Notes: generated by a model from the sequence alone, not told the origin. A DNA stretch of 64,000 bases from Gillisella terrae (GCF_004801395.1 NZ_SSOA01000003.1:124001-188000), one strand, 5' to 3'. Positions 34,290-43,011 are shown, numbered from the stretch's first letter. Numbers and translations are program-made.

Positions 34290-35045
34290 ATGGCTATCAT
34301 CACCCTCGACAAAATCACCAGTAAGACGATCAAGGCCGCCCTTTCGGAGGCTGACGAACACGTCCAGACCTACATGGACAACCTGCGAACGACAAATAAG
34401 ACGCTCTACGTGGCAATGCAGGATGCTTACCGTCTGAGCCAAACTCACGACAAGGTTGCTCTGCACAAGGCCGCAAAGGAAATCGGCATTAAGTTGCAGA
34501 CGCTTGCGCCGGGTGAGCTTGCTGCCGCCAAGTTGGTGTTCCGCAACGCTGATACTTCCAAGGCCAGTGCCTATACCGCAGTTATGATCAAAGGTGCTGC
34601 TTTGAAGATTGGCGTAGATGTCTTCGCCAAGTGGATCGAAGACAACCACGGCGTCGAAGCCATTCGGCGTGCTGACTACGAAGAGCTCAGCAAGAAGAAC
34701 AAGGTCGACAAGAGCGCTGCCATCGCCAAGGCAAACAACGCAATGAAGGACGAACGGAATGATGCGTTCGTCATCCCACGCCCGAAGGAGAGTGCATGGG
34801 CGCTTCCAGTTCATTCCGGCTCCAAGAAGGCTGTTTGGTTTGTAAGTGAACGCTCAAACGGTGATTTTGAAGTGGTTGCGGTTCAGACAGGCAACGGCGC
34901 TATCGAGGCGATGACCAAGCGTGTCGGTGAAGCGCTTGCCAACCCGGCAAACGTCAAGGATTTCAAGGTCATCTTGACGCTGACAAGCCCGAACACGGAC
35001 GAGCAGGACGCTGCTAAGGATCGTCTTGCTGGCAAGTCCGAGTGA
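34290..35045 (+). CDS. hypothetical protein, partner of the AAA+ ATPase
   Basis: A 251-residue protein, with start at ATG 34290 behind AAGGAG. It is lysine/alanine-rich and helical in the first 170 residues (LDKITSKTIKAALSEADEHV, KAAKEIGIKLQTLAPGELAA) with a small beta region at the end (KAVWFVSERSNGDFEVVAVQ). It is abundant in lysine and lacks cysteine, consistent with a nucleic-acid-binding protein. It is transcribed with the clamp-loader-like ATPase 64 bp downstream. No family recognised. Confidence 0.6.
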   Translation: MAIITLDKITSKTIKAALSEADEHVQTYMDNLRTTNKTLYVAMQDAYRLSQTHDKVALHKAAKEIGIKLQTLAPGELAAAKLVFRNADTSKASAYTAVMIKGAALKIGVDVFAKWIEDNHGVEAIRRADYEELSKKNKVDKSAAIAKANNAMKDERNDAFVIPRPKESAWALPVHSGSKKAVWFVSERSNGDFEVVAVQTGNGAIEAMTKRVGEALANPANVKDFKVILTLTSPNTDEQDAAKDRLAGKSE

Positions 35046-35109
35046 CTTGGCATGCGGTGGTAGCTTTCAAGCACCACCGCACTCTCCCCATAAATGAAGG
35101 ATTTTTCCC

Positions 35110-35775
35110 ATGACAATCAACTTGTCTTCGCTCATGTCGAAGTACGAGCCCAAGAAGCTTGCCGACTACACGACATTCAACATCAAGACGATGACCGTCA
35201 TTCACGGTTATCCAAAGGGTACGCTTACGCGTCCATTGTTGCTGGTCGGCCCCGCTGGCAGTGGCAAGACGCAACTCGCCAAGTTGCTCGCGGCTGAGAT
35301 CATCCCGGATATGACGCCCTATGATATCCGTTTTGTCGATGCGGCGGAGGACCCGAGCGTCAAGATGATCAAAAGCATCAGCCAGACCGTACACACATAC
35401 GCACGCAACGCGCAAAACCTGCGAGTGATCATATTAGACGAGGCCCACGACTTCACCACACAGGCGATGGCTTCGCTTAAGGGGCTGATGACCAAGTTCC
35501 CATCCGTGGACAAGGGTGTGTTCTTCATCCTGACAACGAACCATCTTAGCGGAATTAGCGAGCCCGTTCGTGACCGCTGCCTTGTGCTCGACGTTCCCGC
35601 GACAACCGTGGATGATGTGCTGCCTATGGCCTGTCGCGTCTTAGATGGCGAAAGCATTCCTTATGCCATTGATGACCTCCGCATCGCGCTGACCAAGGAT
35701 AGCAGTGGCCTCGCTACGTTCCGCGATATGTGGGGCGTTATCGAAGACATCATTACGCGCAAAAACATGCGGTGA
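35110..35775 (+). CDS. clamp-loader-like AAA+ ATPase
   Basis: A 221-residue AAA+ protein resembling the small subunits of replication factor C/DnaX. It has PLLLVGPAGSGKTQLAKLL (Walker A about 47-54), VIILDEAHDFTTQAM (Walker B), FFILTTNHLSGI (sensor 1) and VRDRCLVLDV (arginine finger SRC-like, here DRC). Proteins like this load sliding clamps or act as phage-type loaders. With the HUH protein it suggests that the element encodes its own replication functions. The C-terminal collar domain of full RFC subunits is missing or very short. Confidence 0.8.
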   Translation: MTINLSSLMSKYEPKKLADYTTFNIKTMTVIHGYPKGTLTRPLLLVGPAGSGKTQLAKLLAAEIIPDMTPYDIRFVDAAEDPSVKMIKSISQTVHTYARNAQNLRVIILDEAHDFTTQAMASLKGLMTKFPSVDKGVFFILTTNHLSGISEPVRDRCLVLDVPATTVDDVLPMACRVLDGESIPYAIDDLRIALTKDSSGLATFRDMWGVIEDIITRKNMR

Positions 35776-35778
35776 CCT

Positions 35779-36540
35779 TTATGCAGGCGAATAGTCCTCA
35801 TAAATTGAGCGATCTTGCAGGTTCGTTAGTGCCGGGTTTTCCCGGCACTCTTGCTCAAAGATCCTGCGAACGACCTGTGAAGATGGCGGTATTGCGAGCC
35901 GAGGCACATTGCCCAAGAGAGGTAAACTGGAAAGCTCACGCTCATCGACAATCCGGCCAGTCATTGCGGCGGCTTCCAGATAGGCACCGATCGGCCTGCT
36001 GGTCGAGAAGGTTTCATCGCGCACTAGCTCGATGCCGAGCATTGGACGCAAGGCCATGATGTCGGAAATCCACAATGGCTGGAACACAGGCTTGCCATCA
36101 GCAAGATTGTGAAGAGCATCGACGGCATGACCGCAAAAACGGCTGCGGGTTAGTAACATGACAGACTGTCCGTTCGGATCGTAGAGGCGGGCAACGGGTG
36201 GGAAATCCGCGTTTGGGCGCGCATGCCAATACAATCGGCGCATCAACGTTCTCGGAAAGAGCCGTCTGTACCGACCCGGCCTGTCCATCTCGTGAACATT
36301 GACTGTTTTGCCTTCGTTGAGCGCAAACAGCATGATCGCCCGCCATGATAACGGCGACATGTAGCTGCGACGATGAAAAACATCGTCGATCTCGTAAGTG
36401 AGGTCGAGCGAGGAGCGCTTGGCTCTCTGTTTATAGAAGGGCAAGCTTCCCACATGCAGGTCGGTCGTGAACAGAAAGGCCAGATCGATTTGCGCTTGCG
36501 TAGGTTTCTCGTTGCGATTGTTGCTTGAATGGATTTGCAT
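35779..36540 (-). CDS. hypothetical protein
   Basis: A 253-residue protein with start at ATG 36538-36540 (MQIHSSNNRNEKPTQAQIDL), preceded by a GGAG site; a longer frame to 36627 is open but lacks one. Arg/Leu-rich, with TLMRRLYWHARPNADFPPVA and DPNGQSVMLLTRSRFCGHAVD. No domain is recognised. It is convergent with the AAA+ gene (3 bp apart). Confidence 0.5.
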   Translation of the reverse strand: MQIHSSNNRNEKPTQAQIDLAFLFTTDLHVGSLPFYKQRAKRSSLDLTYEIDDVFHRRSYMSPLSWRAIMLFALNEGKTVNVHEMDRPGRYRRLFPRTLMRRLYWHARPNADFPPVARLYDPNGQSVMLLTRSRFCGHAVDALHNLADGKPVFQPLWISDIMALRPMLGIELVRDETFSTSRPIGAYLEAAAMTGRIVDERELSSLPLLGNVPRLAIPPSSQVVRRIFEQECRENPALTNLQDRSIYEDYSPA

Positions 36541-36881
36541 CTGGTCTCCGCTCGATTTCGGCAGAAACAAAATTCCAGATCGGCCAAAGGGCGAGCAAAG
36601 AGACGGCGTGGTGGCCGCAAACCCCAAGCACAGGTTCTGCGAGTTTCATATCGGGTAGCGATGAAGAAAGTCAGGTGAGCAGGTGCGCGCGCCGGGTGCT
36701 ATCGTGCAGAAGCATAGACATATCAAGGAGCAAGGCCAAGATCGAAAGTGCTGCCGTGCAGCGGCCAGCGCAAAGCGCTTGCTGTTGACGCTGCATTGGA
36801 CCCGAAGGCAGAAACGCGAACCCCATGAGATGGTATCCATCTCATGGGGTTCGGCTGTACGTTCTAAAAAGATTGCGCTGC
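36541..36881. other. intergenic region with a strong hairpin
   Basis: About 340 bp between two minus-strand genes. The only notable structure is the 17-bp perfect stem-loop at 36817-36853, listed separately; no gene is convincing. Confidence 0.4.
36817..36853. repeat. perfect 17-bp stem-loop
   Basis: CGAACCCCATGAGATGG (36817-36833), a 3-nt loop TAT, and its exact inverse (36837-36853). It lies 29 bp downstream of the DUF6641 gene (minus strand). It lacks a U-tract on either side, so it is either an atypical terminator or a protein or nicking site; a rolling-circle origin is a possibility because the element encodes a HUH protein. Confidence 0.75.
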
Positions 36882-37328
36882 TTACTTTGCTTTGCGCAGC
36901 ATCTGGCCGCGTTCTGCGGCGGCAGCGGTCAACTGCGCGTCAAGCTCGCCAGCGCGTACGGCCTCGACCAGCGTATCGATGACCTTCGGCAGTGCCGCCA
37001 TGTCGCCAACCTCAATCGCGTTCTTGTCCTTCGCGAACTCGATGGGCTTACCGGCATAGCGGGTTGCAAAAAACACCTTGCCGCTTGCATCGCTGAACCA
37101 GCCCTGCCGGACACGCTTCAGCGTTTCCATCTCAATGTGCTGCCCCTCGGCATTCTTGCGACGAACGATATGCGTGGGAGCAAAAACCTGACCGGCGATC
37201 TTCGCCTCGGCCATCTGCTTCTGCTCGGCCAGTGCCGCGACCATCTTTTCCCTTGCACGCTGCACCGGATCAACGGTCGCGCGAACCGGTACGGCAGATG
37301 TGAGCTTGAGTGCCTTGAGGTGAGACAT
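36882..37328 (-). CDS. DUF6641 family protein
   Basis: A 148-residue protein with the DUF6641 pattern: MSHLKALKLTSAVPVRATVD at the start, EKMVAALAEQKQMAEAKIAG, then TLKRVRQGWFSDASGKVFFA and IEFAKDKNAIEVGDMAALPK. The family is found in proteobacterial integrative elements; its function is unknown. It lies upstream of the integrase gene on the same strand. A decayed relative is at 22383-22494. Confidence 0.8.
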   Translation of the reverse strand: MSHLKALKLTSAVPVRATVDPVQRAREKMVAALAEQKQMAEAKIAGQVFAPTHIVRRKNAEGQHIEMETLKRVRQGWFSDASGKVFFATRYAGKPIEFAKDKNAIEVGDMAALPKVIDTLVEAVRAGELDAQLTAAAAERGQMLRKAK

Positions 37329-37458
37329 GCTGTGTCCTTTCTGAAACCGTTGAACGTGTTTCCCGGATACAGCCGTCTACAGAAAGGGCGAGCAAAGAGT
37401 TCGTTAGAGCATGTCAACAGCCAGCTTTTTGCGGCAATCGGCAACAGTGGAGTTTGTT

Positions 37459-38766
37459 TTAAAGGTCTTTGTCAGCAAGCTGATCGCTGAACCGACGCGC
37501 ATCGACCTGTCCGTAGAAGTTCTCGATCATTTTGATTGAGGTGCGTGTATTGGTTTTGATGGCGTATATATCCGTCCCATCGGCTAGGCGTTCGCTGATG
37601 TAAAAATGCCGGAGGCTATAGGTCGTTCGCGCCTTGCCCTCGTTGTTTGTTTTCAGACCGGCAGCCAGAAGTAATTCGTTAAAGCCGTTTTTGAAACTCG
37701 CGATGCGATTTCCATTGTGATCTGCAAATACAGGATCGGTGTCTTCCGGCTCGCTCCCTGTCTCTGCTTTAAACAGGTCCCAAAGACCATGCAGTGCGGT
37801 GATAGCGCCGAATTTGGGAATGGCTTTCCCCCGTTTACCTTTCCCGTGCACTTCTAGGACGACGCTCTGGTCTTTCAGAGGCTTGGTCCTAATATCCCTC
37901 CAACCGCTTACGTCTCCCCAGTTCAGATTTTTCGCCTCAGGTGGGCGTAAGCCCGAAGCAGCCATGAACTCGATAAAATGATGCAATCTCGCGCGATCGC
38001 GCAGGACATGGCCGTTTTGCCGTTCGTGCCGCTGGGTCTTGCCGTCGTCTCCGACAACCATCTTGCCTTTGCCAGTGAGATTATGAGGTAGCATGCGTTC
38101 AAGAGACGTGTTCAGAAGTTTCTCGAACTCCTGCGGGGTGAAGCTGGGACGCCTGTTCTGGCCAGCCGACTGCTTGACGCTAAGCTTTGGCATTTCAAGA
38201 CGTTGAATGTATTCCCAGTCATGGGCTTGGTCGAAGACAGCCTTTACGATCACTAACTCAGCTTTCAACCGGCTGATGCTGGGGATCGTGTGCTCAACCT
38301 TTCGAGAAAGGGATTTTCCATTTCGAACGTAATGAATGCGTTCGATATCTTTTCCAGGACCTGATACCCAGTATTCTTTACGCCACTCGATGAACCTAAC
38401 CAGATCTGATTTTCGTATAGTGTCGATCGGTTTGTCGCCGAAAAAGCCCACAAGATAGCGGCGGATCACCGGTGGGAAATCCCTTAGCTGATGGTTGCTT
38501 TTCTCCCCGCGACGGACCCGCCCTTCAAAGTATGTGATGAATTCTTCGGCGACTTCCTCAAATGTTTTCTTCACAACGGAGATGCCGTTCTGGGCCTTGT
38601 AGTTTGCTTCTCCCCAAAGCGTCCACGCTTTCGTGGTTGCGGCCATTTCGTCGGGTGTGCCGAGCGTGGCTCTTATTTGCCGGCCGTTGAGAGAAAAACG
38701 TACCGACCAATTCCCGGTTCCTGACCGGCGGAATAGGGTAAAGGGTATAGACTTCTGTTTGCCCAT
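37459..38766 (-). CDS. tyrosine-recombinase integrase of the third element
   Basis: A 435-residue phage-type integrase at the tRNA-proximal end, the arrangement expected of an integrase using tRNA-Phe. Visible parts are an N-terminal arm-like region, a core-binding domain (VAEEFITYFEGRVRRGEKSN) and the catalytic domain with Arg in MAASGLRPPEAKNLNWGD, Lys in VLEVHGKGKRGKAIP, Arg-His in YSLRHFYISERL (the usual first His is replaced) and Tyr in IENFYGQVDARRF. The start is ATG 38764-38766. It is probably active, since the gene is complete and both its att sites survive. Confidence 0.93.
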   Translation of the reverse strand: MGKQKSIPFTLFRRSGTGNWSVRFSLNGRQIRATLGTPDEMAATTKAWTLWGEANYKAQNGISVVKKTFEEVAEEFITYFEGRVRRGEKSNHQLRDFPPVIRRYLVGFFGDKPIDTIRKSDLVRFIEWRKEYWVSGPGKDIERIHYVRNGKSLSRKVEHTIPSISRLKAELVIVKAVFDQAHDWEYIQRLEMPKLSVKQSAGQNRRPSFTPQEFEKLLNTSLERMLPHNLTGKGKMVVGDDGKTQRHERQNGHVLRDRARLHHFIEFMAASGLRPPEAKNLNWGDVSGWRDIRTKPLKDQSVVLEVHGKGKRGKAIPKFGAITALHGLWDLFKAETGSEPEDTDPVFADHNGNRIASFKNGFNELLLAAGLKTNNEGKARTTYSLRHFYISERLADGTDIYAIKTNTRTSIKMIENFYGQVDARRFSDQLADKDL

Positions 38767-38803
38767 GCGCTGCTGCTCCTACTGTTACGTCGGTAGCACA
38801 GCT

Positions 38804-38832
38804 GCGCTAAAATTGTGCTAAGGCACATCCGG
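38804..38832. repeat. subterminal repeat, right end of the third element
   Basis: GCGCTAAAATTGTGCTAAGG followed by CCGG is a near copy of 25169-25198 at the other end of the element, in the same orientation. It lies between the integrase gene and the tRNA attachment site, a usual place for arm-type integrase sites. A weaker related TGTGCTAGACGTGCGCTAG occurs nearby, around 38875. Confidence 0.6.
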
Positions 38833-38955
38833 TACAAAACGGTGAGCCTTGAAGGAAAAGAGCAATTTTGCGGGCTGTGCTAGACGTGCGCTAGCGTAGC
38901 TCCAGCATACTCAGGCTCAAAGACCTTTTAAAAAACCTAGCGTTTTCAGTAAATT

Positions 38956-39002
38956 AATGGTGCCCGGAGGCGGATTTGAACCACCGACACGCGGATTTTC
39001 AA
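38956..39002. repeat. attachment-site copy 3, within the functional tRNA-Phe
   Basis: This is the 47-bp identity block shared with 7863-7909 and 25071-25117. Integration into the tRNA 3' end restores a complete tRNA on one side, which is why the intact gene lies at the right end of the stack. Confidence 0.93.
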
Positions 39003-39033
39003 TCCGCTGCTCTACCAACTGAGCTATCCGGGC
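38958..39033 (-). tRNA. tRNA-Phe (GAA)
   Basis: A complete 76-nt cloverleaf with encoded CCA. Acceptor GCCCGGA pairs with TCCGGGC, the D arm is GCTCAGTTGGTAGAGC, the anticodon stem-loop GCGGATTGAAAATCCGC has anticodon GAA, and the T arm contains GGTTCAAATCC. It is the integration target for the three tandem elements to its left. Confidence 0.97.
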
Positions 39034-39197
39034 ACTTGAAGCGAAGGTCTCTTGTGAGCTCTCTAAGCTGCTTCAGTTGACTTGTTTTCCCCTGAAGCAG
39101 CGCGGTTATAACATCTAATTTTTTTGTGTCTAGCGCCAAATGGCAGTTTTTTGACAACCTACGGAAAAAGCTTGAAAGTTCTTTTGGAACAATGCTT

Positions 39198-39407
39198 TCA
39201 GTCGCGAAATTCGTCGTCGGGTTTGCTTTCATCTTCAGCCACGGGGATCGCATAGGAGCCTTTTAGCCAGCGGGAGAGGTCTGCGGTGCGGCAGCGATCC
39301 GAGCAGAAGGGGTAATGATCGCGATGAGAAGGGTGTCGGCATTCGGGGCAGGGGACGGGCTTGCGCAATGGTGCTACGTTTGCCGTGTTGTTCGTGTCGT
39401 CACTCAT
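39198..39407 (-). CDS. yacG: YacG-like zinc-ribbon protein (DNA gyrase inhibitor family)
   Basis: A 69-residue protein with the YacG zinc ribbon CPECRHPSHRDHYPFCSDRC followed by RTADLSRWLKGSYAIP. YacG binds gyrase GyrB and inhibits its activity in E. coli. Start chosen at ATG 39405-39407 (MSDDTNNTANVAP), since the longer frame upstream is not conserved in style. It is adjacent to tRNA-Phe and maf, as usual in Rhizobiales. Confidence 0.9.
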   Translation of the reverse strand: MSDDTNNTANVAPLRKPVPCPECRHPSHRDHYPFCSDRCRTADLSRWLKGSYAIPVAEDESKPDDEFRD

Positions 39408-39610
39408 GATGTCGTCCTGAGAGCAAGTTTGCCTTCTTTGCGCACCATACAGGGCGCACAAAGGATGCTGTAAGCGCATTTCTGACAATGTGAGCACGGA
39501 TGTCTCGTTGGAAATGCGCAAGATCACGTGAAAAAAGCATTGTACTGATTCGGTGAAAGTAAATGCTCTTTGTTTTTAAGATGATGCGTCATGGCAGCCA
39601 GCCGCACCAC

Positions 39611-39718
39611 TCTACAGCGCCGTGCGTCAAATATGCCGCACAAAGGACGCTTTAAGACTTTTAATCTGCTGCATAAGTTTGCCGTTAAATCCACTCGGAT
39701 TCAAGGAATTATACAGCA
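39611..39718. repeat. Rhizobiaceae-like two-hairpin intergenic repeat
   Basis: Between yacG and maf, TCTACAGCGCCGTGCG pairs imperfectly with CGCACAAAGGACGCT (first hairpin). TGCTGCATAA near 39667 pairs imperfectly with GGAATTATACAGCA at its end (second hairpin). The second half is related to the perfect palindrome at 53157-53200. I recall this pattern as a common intergenic repeat of Agrobacterium/Rhizobium chromosomes. Confidence 0.65.
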
Positions 39719-39725
39719 AGGTGTA

Positions 39726-40346
39726 TCAGCCTTCAGGCCAGCGGGCGTGAACGTTCATGCCTTCGCCTGTGAGCAATTGCACGGTTTCATACAGCGGCAA
39801 GCCCACCACATTGCTGTAAGAGCCCGTCAGGTTCTGCACAAAACTGCCTGCATAGCCTTGAATGGCATAGGCTCCCGCTTTGCCACGCCATTCACCTGAT
39901 TCAAGATAGGCGGAAATTTCGGCTTCGGAAAGGCGCTTGAAGCGCACTTTGCTTTCCACCACCTTGTGGCGCAGTTTTTTATCAGGCGTGATCAGGCAAA
40001 CGCCGGTAAATACCCAGTGGCTGCGACCCGACAAAAGATTGAGGGCAGATAAAGCCTCATCACTATATTCTGTTTTGGGCAGCACCCGGCGGCCAACGGC
40101 AACGACCGTGTCGGCGGCCAGAATGTAGCTGCCTTTCCAGTCCGGCTCGTCGGAGATCGCGTGAAGGGCTGCCTTGGCCTTGTCTGATGCCAAACGGCGG
40201 GCCAGAGAGCGAGGCTGCTCGTTCTTTTCCTGGCTTTCATCAAGATCCATCGGCATCAGCCGATCTGCCTCAACACCCACCTGCCGCAAGAGTTCGACGC
40301 GACGTGGTGAGCCAGAGGCTAAAATCAGCTTGCGTTTGACCGCCAT
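39726..40346 (-). CDS. maf: Maf-like nucleotide pyrophosphatase
   Basis: Maf proteins hydrolyse non-canonical or UTP/dTTP-type nucleotides to monophosphates. The 206-residue protein has the family start LILASGSPRRVELLRQVGV (substrate loop SGSPRR), the catalytic region ILAADTVVAVGRRVLPKTE, and AGAYAIQGYAGSFVQNLTGS near residue 160. Length and motifs are normal. It lies 14 bp downstream of infA on the same strand. Confidence 0.95.
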   Translation of the reverse strand: MAVKRKLILASGSPRRVELLRQVGVEADRLMPMDLDESQEKNEQPRSLARRLASDKAKAALHAISDEPDWKGSYILAADTVVAVGRRVLPKTEYSDEALSALNLLSGRSHWVFTGVCLITPDKKLRHKVVESKVRFKRLSEAEISAYLESGEWRGKAGAYAIQGYAGSFVQNLTGSYSNVVGLPLYETVQLLTGEGMNVHARWPEG

Positions 40347-40360
40347 GGGGATTCTGTCTC

Positions 40361-40579
40361 TTACTTGAAGCGGTAAGTAATACGGCCCTTGGTCAGGTCG
40401 TAAGGTGTCATTTCCACCAGCACCTTGTCGCCTGCCAGAACGCGGATACGGTTTTTGCGCATGCGGCCTGCGGTGTGGGCAATGATTTCATGTTCGTTTT
40501 CGAGCTTCACCCGGAATGTCGCATTGGGGAGCAGTTCGGTCACGACACCGGGGAATTCGAGGACTTCTTCTTTAGCCAT
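40361..40579 (-). CDS. infA: translation initiation factor IF-1
   Basis: The 72-residue protein is a single OB-fold S1 domain ([48 protein letters not shown]). It is full length and conserved; IF-1 occupies the ribosomal A site during initiation. It is upstream of maf on the minus strand, with a likely promoter in 40580-40700. Confidence 0.98.
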   Translation of the reverse strand: MAKEEVLEFPGVVTELLPNATFRVKLENEHEIIAHTAGRMRKNRIRVLAGDKVLVEMTPYDLTKGRITYRFK

Positions 40580-40701
40580 TGACGCTTTGTCTTTCTGTCT
40601 GTTTCATCGGAGCAGGATTCCGCTCCGGTCAAAATGTGGCCGGAAACTACACAATCGCCAGCCCTTTGTGAACCTTGTAGATGGGGCTTTTCGTCTTTGT
40701 T

Positions 40702-41181
40702 TCAGGCCTCGTCAAGGGGTGCTGGCGTTGGGCGACCGAATCGCTCCTCAATCAGCGCGCTCAAACGGTCGCGAACATCGCGATAAGCGGCCAATTGCTG
40801 GTCGCGTGTATCGGCCTCAACGGTGGGGTCTGGCATCGGCCAATAGACCACCTCGACGGATGATGCGCGTGTCAGTTCCAGTGCAGCGTGGTGGGCCTCC
40901 GGCGCAAGCGTGATGATCAGATCAAAGAAATCATCTTCCAGATCATCCAGCGTTTGTGGCTGGCGCTTGCCAAGCGAAAGACCAATCTCCTCCAGAACCG
41001 CATCGACAAAAGGGTCGCGCTCGCCAAGGCGCACACCAGCAGACACAACGTAAACACCTGGTAATGCAAGGTTTTTGGTAATCGCTTCCGCCATGGGCGA
41101 GCGAATGGCATTCATGCCACACAAAAAGAGAATGGAGGAGGGCAGCGCGCGGTCCTTATGGGTATCAGCCGGATTGTCCAT
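40702..41181 (-). CDS. low-molecular-weight protein tyrosine phosphatase-like
   Basis: The 159-residue protein has the P-loop CGMNAIRSPMAEA (CX5RS) near residue 20 and the C-terminal acid motif YWPMPDPT supplying the general acid Asp, as in low-molecular-weight PTPs and arsenate reductases. The start is chosen at ATG 41179-41181 (MDNPADTHKDRALPS), 13 bp after the UPF0262 gene. It is a regular member of the hisD-infA neighbourhood in Rhizobiales; the physiological substrate is unknown. Confidence 0.88.
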   Translation of the reverse strand: MDNPADTHKDRALPSSILFLCGMNAIRSPMAEAITKNLALPGVYVVSAGVRLGERDPFVDAVLEEIGLSLGKRQPQTLDDLEDDFFDLIITLAPEAHHAALELTRASSVEVVYWPMPDPTVEADTRDQQLAAYRDVRDRLSALIEERFGRPTPAPLDEA

Positions 41182-41194
41182 GCGATCTCCGGTC

Positions 41195-41668
41195 TCAACC
41201 GCGCCAATAGAGCACGCAGACCAGCGTGAACAGCCGCCGTGCCGTGTCCAGATCCAGGCCAATCTTGCCCTTCAGGCGATCCATCAGTGTTTGTGAGCCA
41301 TCATTGTGAATGCCACGTCGGCCCATATCGATCGCTTCGATCTGGCTGGGGGTCGAAGAGCGGATTGCTTCATAATAGCTTTCGCAAATCATGAAATAAT
41401 CCTTGATGATACGGCGCAAAGGCGTCAGCGAGAGGATGTGGGTGGCAACATCGTCGCCACTTTCCGTTTTTATGGTAAAGACCAATTTGGAATCGACCAG
41501 CGATAAAAACAGATGATATGGCCCGCCAGCATGGCCCGCCGGCGCAAAGCTGTTTTCCTCGATCAGGTCAAAAATGGCGACCGCCCGCTCGTGCTCGACA
41601 TCGGGCGTTGAACGGCCGATTGTTTCGTCGAGAACCACATCACTGAGCCGGAAGTCGCCTTTTGCCAT
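41195..41668 (-). CDS. UPF0262 family protein
   Basis: A 157-residue protein of the alphaproteobacterial UPF0262 family ([60 protein letters not shown]). Function unknown. It is translated 3 bp downstream of hisD and forms an operon with it and the phosphatase gene. Confidence 0.92.
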   Translation of the reverse strand: MAKGDFRLSDVVLDETIGRSTPDVEHERAVAIFDLIEENSFAPAGHAGGPYHLFLSLVDSKLVFTIKTESGDDVATHILSLTPLRRIIKDYFMICESYYEAIRSSTPSQIEAIDMGRRGIHNDGSQTLMDRLKGKIGLDLDTARRLFTLVCVLYWRG

Positions 41669-41671
41669 GGC

Positions 41672-42970
41672 TTAACTTTCGAGATTGAGGCGAATAGCCA
41701 CGGAACGGGCGTGAGCATCCAGACCTTCGCTTTTGGCAAGGGCTATGGCCGCCGGTGCCAATTGCTTCAACTGTTCTGCGCCAAGCCGCAAAATTGAGGT
41801 GCGCTTGACAAAATCCAGCACCGACAGGCCCGACGAGAACCGGGCTGAACGCGCCGTGGGCAACACATGGTTGGAACCGCCAACGTAATCGCCAATCACT
41901 TCTGGTGTGTGACGGCCAATGAAAATAGCACCTGCATTGCGAATACCAGCCATTAAAGCGTCAGGATCGGCAACGGCCAGCTCAAGATGTTCGGCAGCGA
42001 TGCGATTGGCCAGCGGCACAGAGGCGGCCAGATCGGGCACGATGATGATGGCACCAAAATCCTTCCAGCTGGCTGTGGCGGTCTCGGAGCGGCTGAGTGT
42101 TTTGAGCTGACGCTCGACTGCGGCTTCCACCGCTTTGGCCAGCTCCACGCTGTCGGTGATCAAAATCGATTGTGCCCCGCGGTCGTGCTCGGCCTGCGCC
42201 AAGAGGTCGGCGGCCAGCCAATCGGGGTTATTGTCGGCATCGGCAATCACCAATACTTCCGACGGACCGGCAATCATATCAATGCCGACGGTACCAAACA
42301 CCTGACGTTTGGCAGCAGCAACATAGGCATTGCCGGGGCCAACGATTTTGGCAACAGGCGCAATGCTTTCTGTGCCATAGGCCAGAGCCGCCACAGCCTG
42401 TGCGCCGCCAATGCGATAAATTTCGTTGACACCGGCGATTTTGGCGGCTGCCAAAACGGTTGGGTTGATGGCACCCGCAAGCGCTGGCACCACCATGACC
42501 ACACGCGGCACACCGGCGACACGCGCGGGCACGGCATTCATCAACACCGAGCTTGGGTAGCTGGCGGTGCCACCCGGCACGTAGAGGCCAACGGCATCGA
42601 TGGCCGTCCAGCGCGAGCCGAGGCCAACGCCAATGGCGTCTTCATAAATATCATCCTTGGGCATCTGGCGGGCATGATGCTTTTCAATGCGGGTGGCTGC
42701 TAGCCTCAGCGCGTCGAGAACCTCCGGGGAGACTTCTGCTTCGGCCGCATCAATCTCTTCAGTGGTGACCCGCATGGGGGTGAGCGCAAAATCCAGCCCA
42801 TCGAATTTGCGCGAATAATCGGCCAGAGCCGCATCGCCACGGGTGCGCACATCATCGATAATGGTTTTGACCACCGCGTTGACATCTTCCGACACTTCGC
42901 GCTTGGTTGTCAAAAACGCAGCAAACCGCGCTTCAAAATCATCCGATGCCTTGTCTAACCAAACTGCCAC
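41672..42970 (-). CDS. hisD: histidinol dehydrogenase
   Basis: HisD performs the last two steps of histidine synthesis, oxidising L-histidinol to L-histidine with two NAD+. The protein is about 432 residues from the GTG at 42968-42970 (VAVWLDKAS), which has an AAGGA site upstream; an in-frame ATG at 43049-43051 would add 27 basic residues unlike the family. Motifs: VGLYVPGGTASYPSSVLMNA, GIDMIAGPSEVLVIAD, LLAQAEHDRGAQSI and GDYVGGSNHVLPT (zinc and catalytic histidines). It overlaps no gene when the shorter start is used. Confidence 0.95.
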   Translation of the reverse strand: MAVWLDKASDDFEARFAAFLTTKREVSEDVNAVVKTIIDDVRTRGDAALADYSRKFDGLDFALTPMRVTTEEIDAAEAEVSPEVLDALRLAATRIEKHHARQMPKDDIYEDAIGVGLGSRWTAIDAVGLYVPGGTASYPSSVLMNAVPARVAGVPRVVMVVPALAGAINPTVLAAAKIAGVNEIYRIGGAQAVAALAYGTESIAPVAKIVGPGNAYVAAAKRQVFGTVGIDMIAGPSEVLVIADADNNPDWLAADLLAQAEHDRGAQSILITDSVELAKAVEAAVERQLKTLSRSETATASWKDFGAIIIVPDLAASVPLANRIAAEHLELAVADPDALMAGIRNAGAIFIGRHTPEVIGDYVGGSNHVLPTARSARFSSGLSVLDFVKRTSILRLGAEQLKQLAPAAIALAKSEGLDAHARSVAIRLNLES

Positions 42971-43011
42971 TGGTCTTTTCCTTTTACGTCCGTCTTCGCT
43001 GCCCGTGTCCG

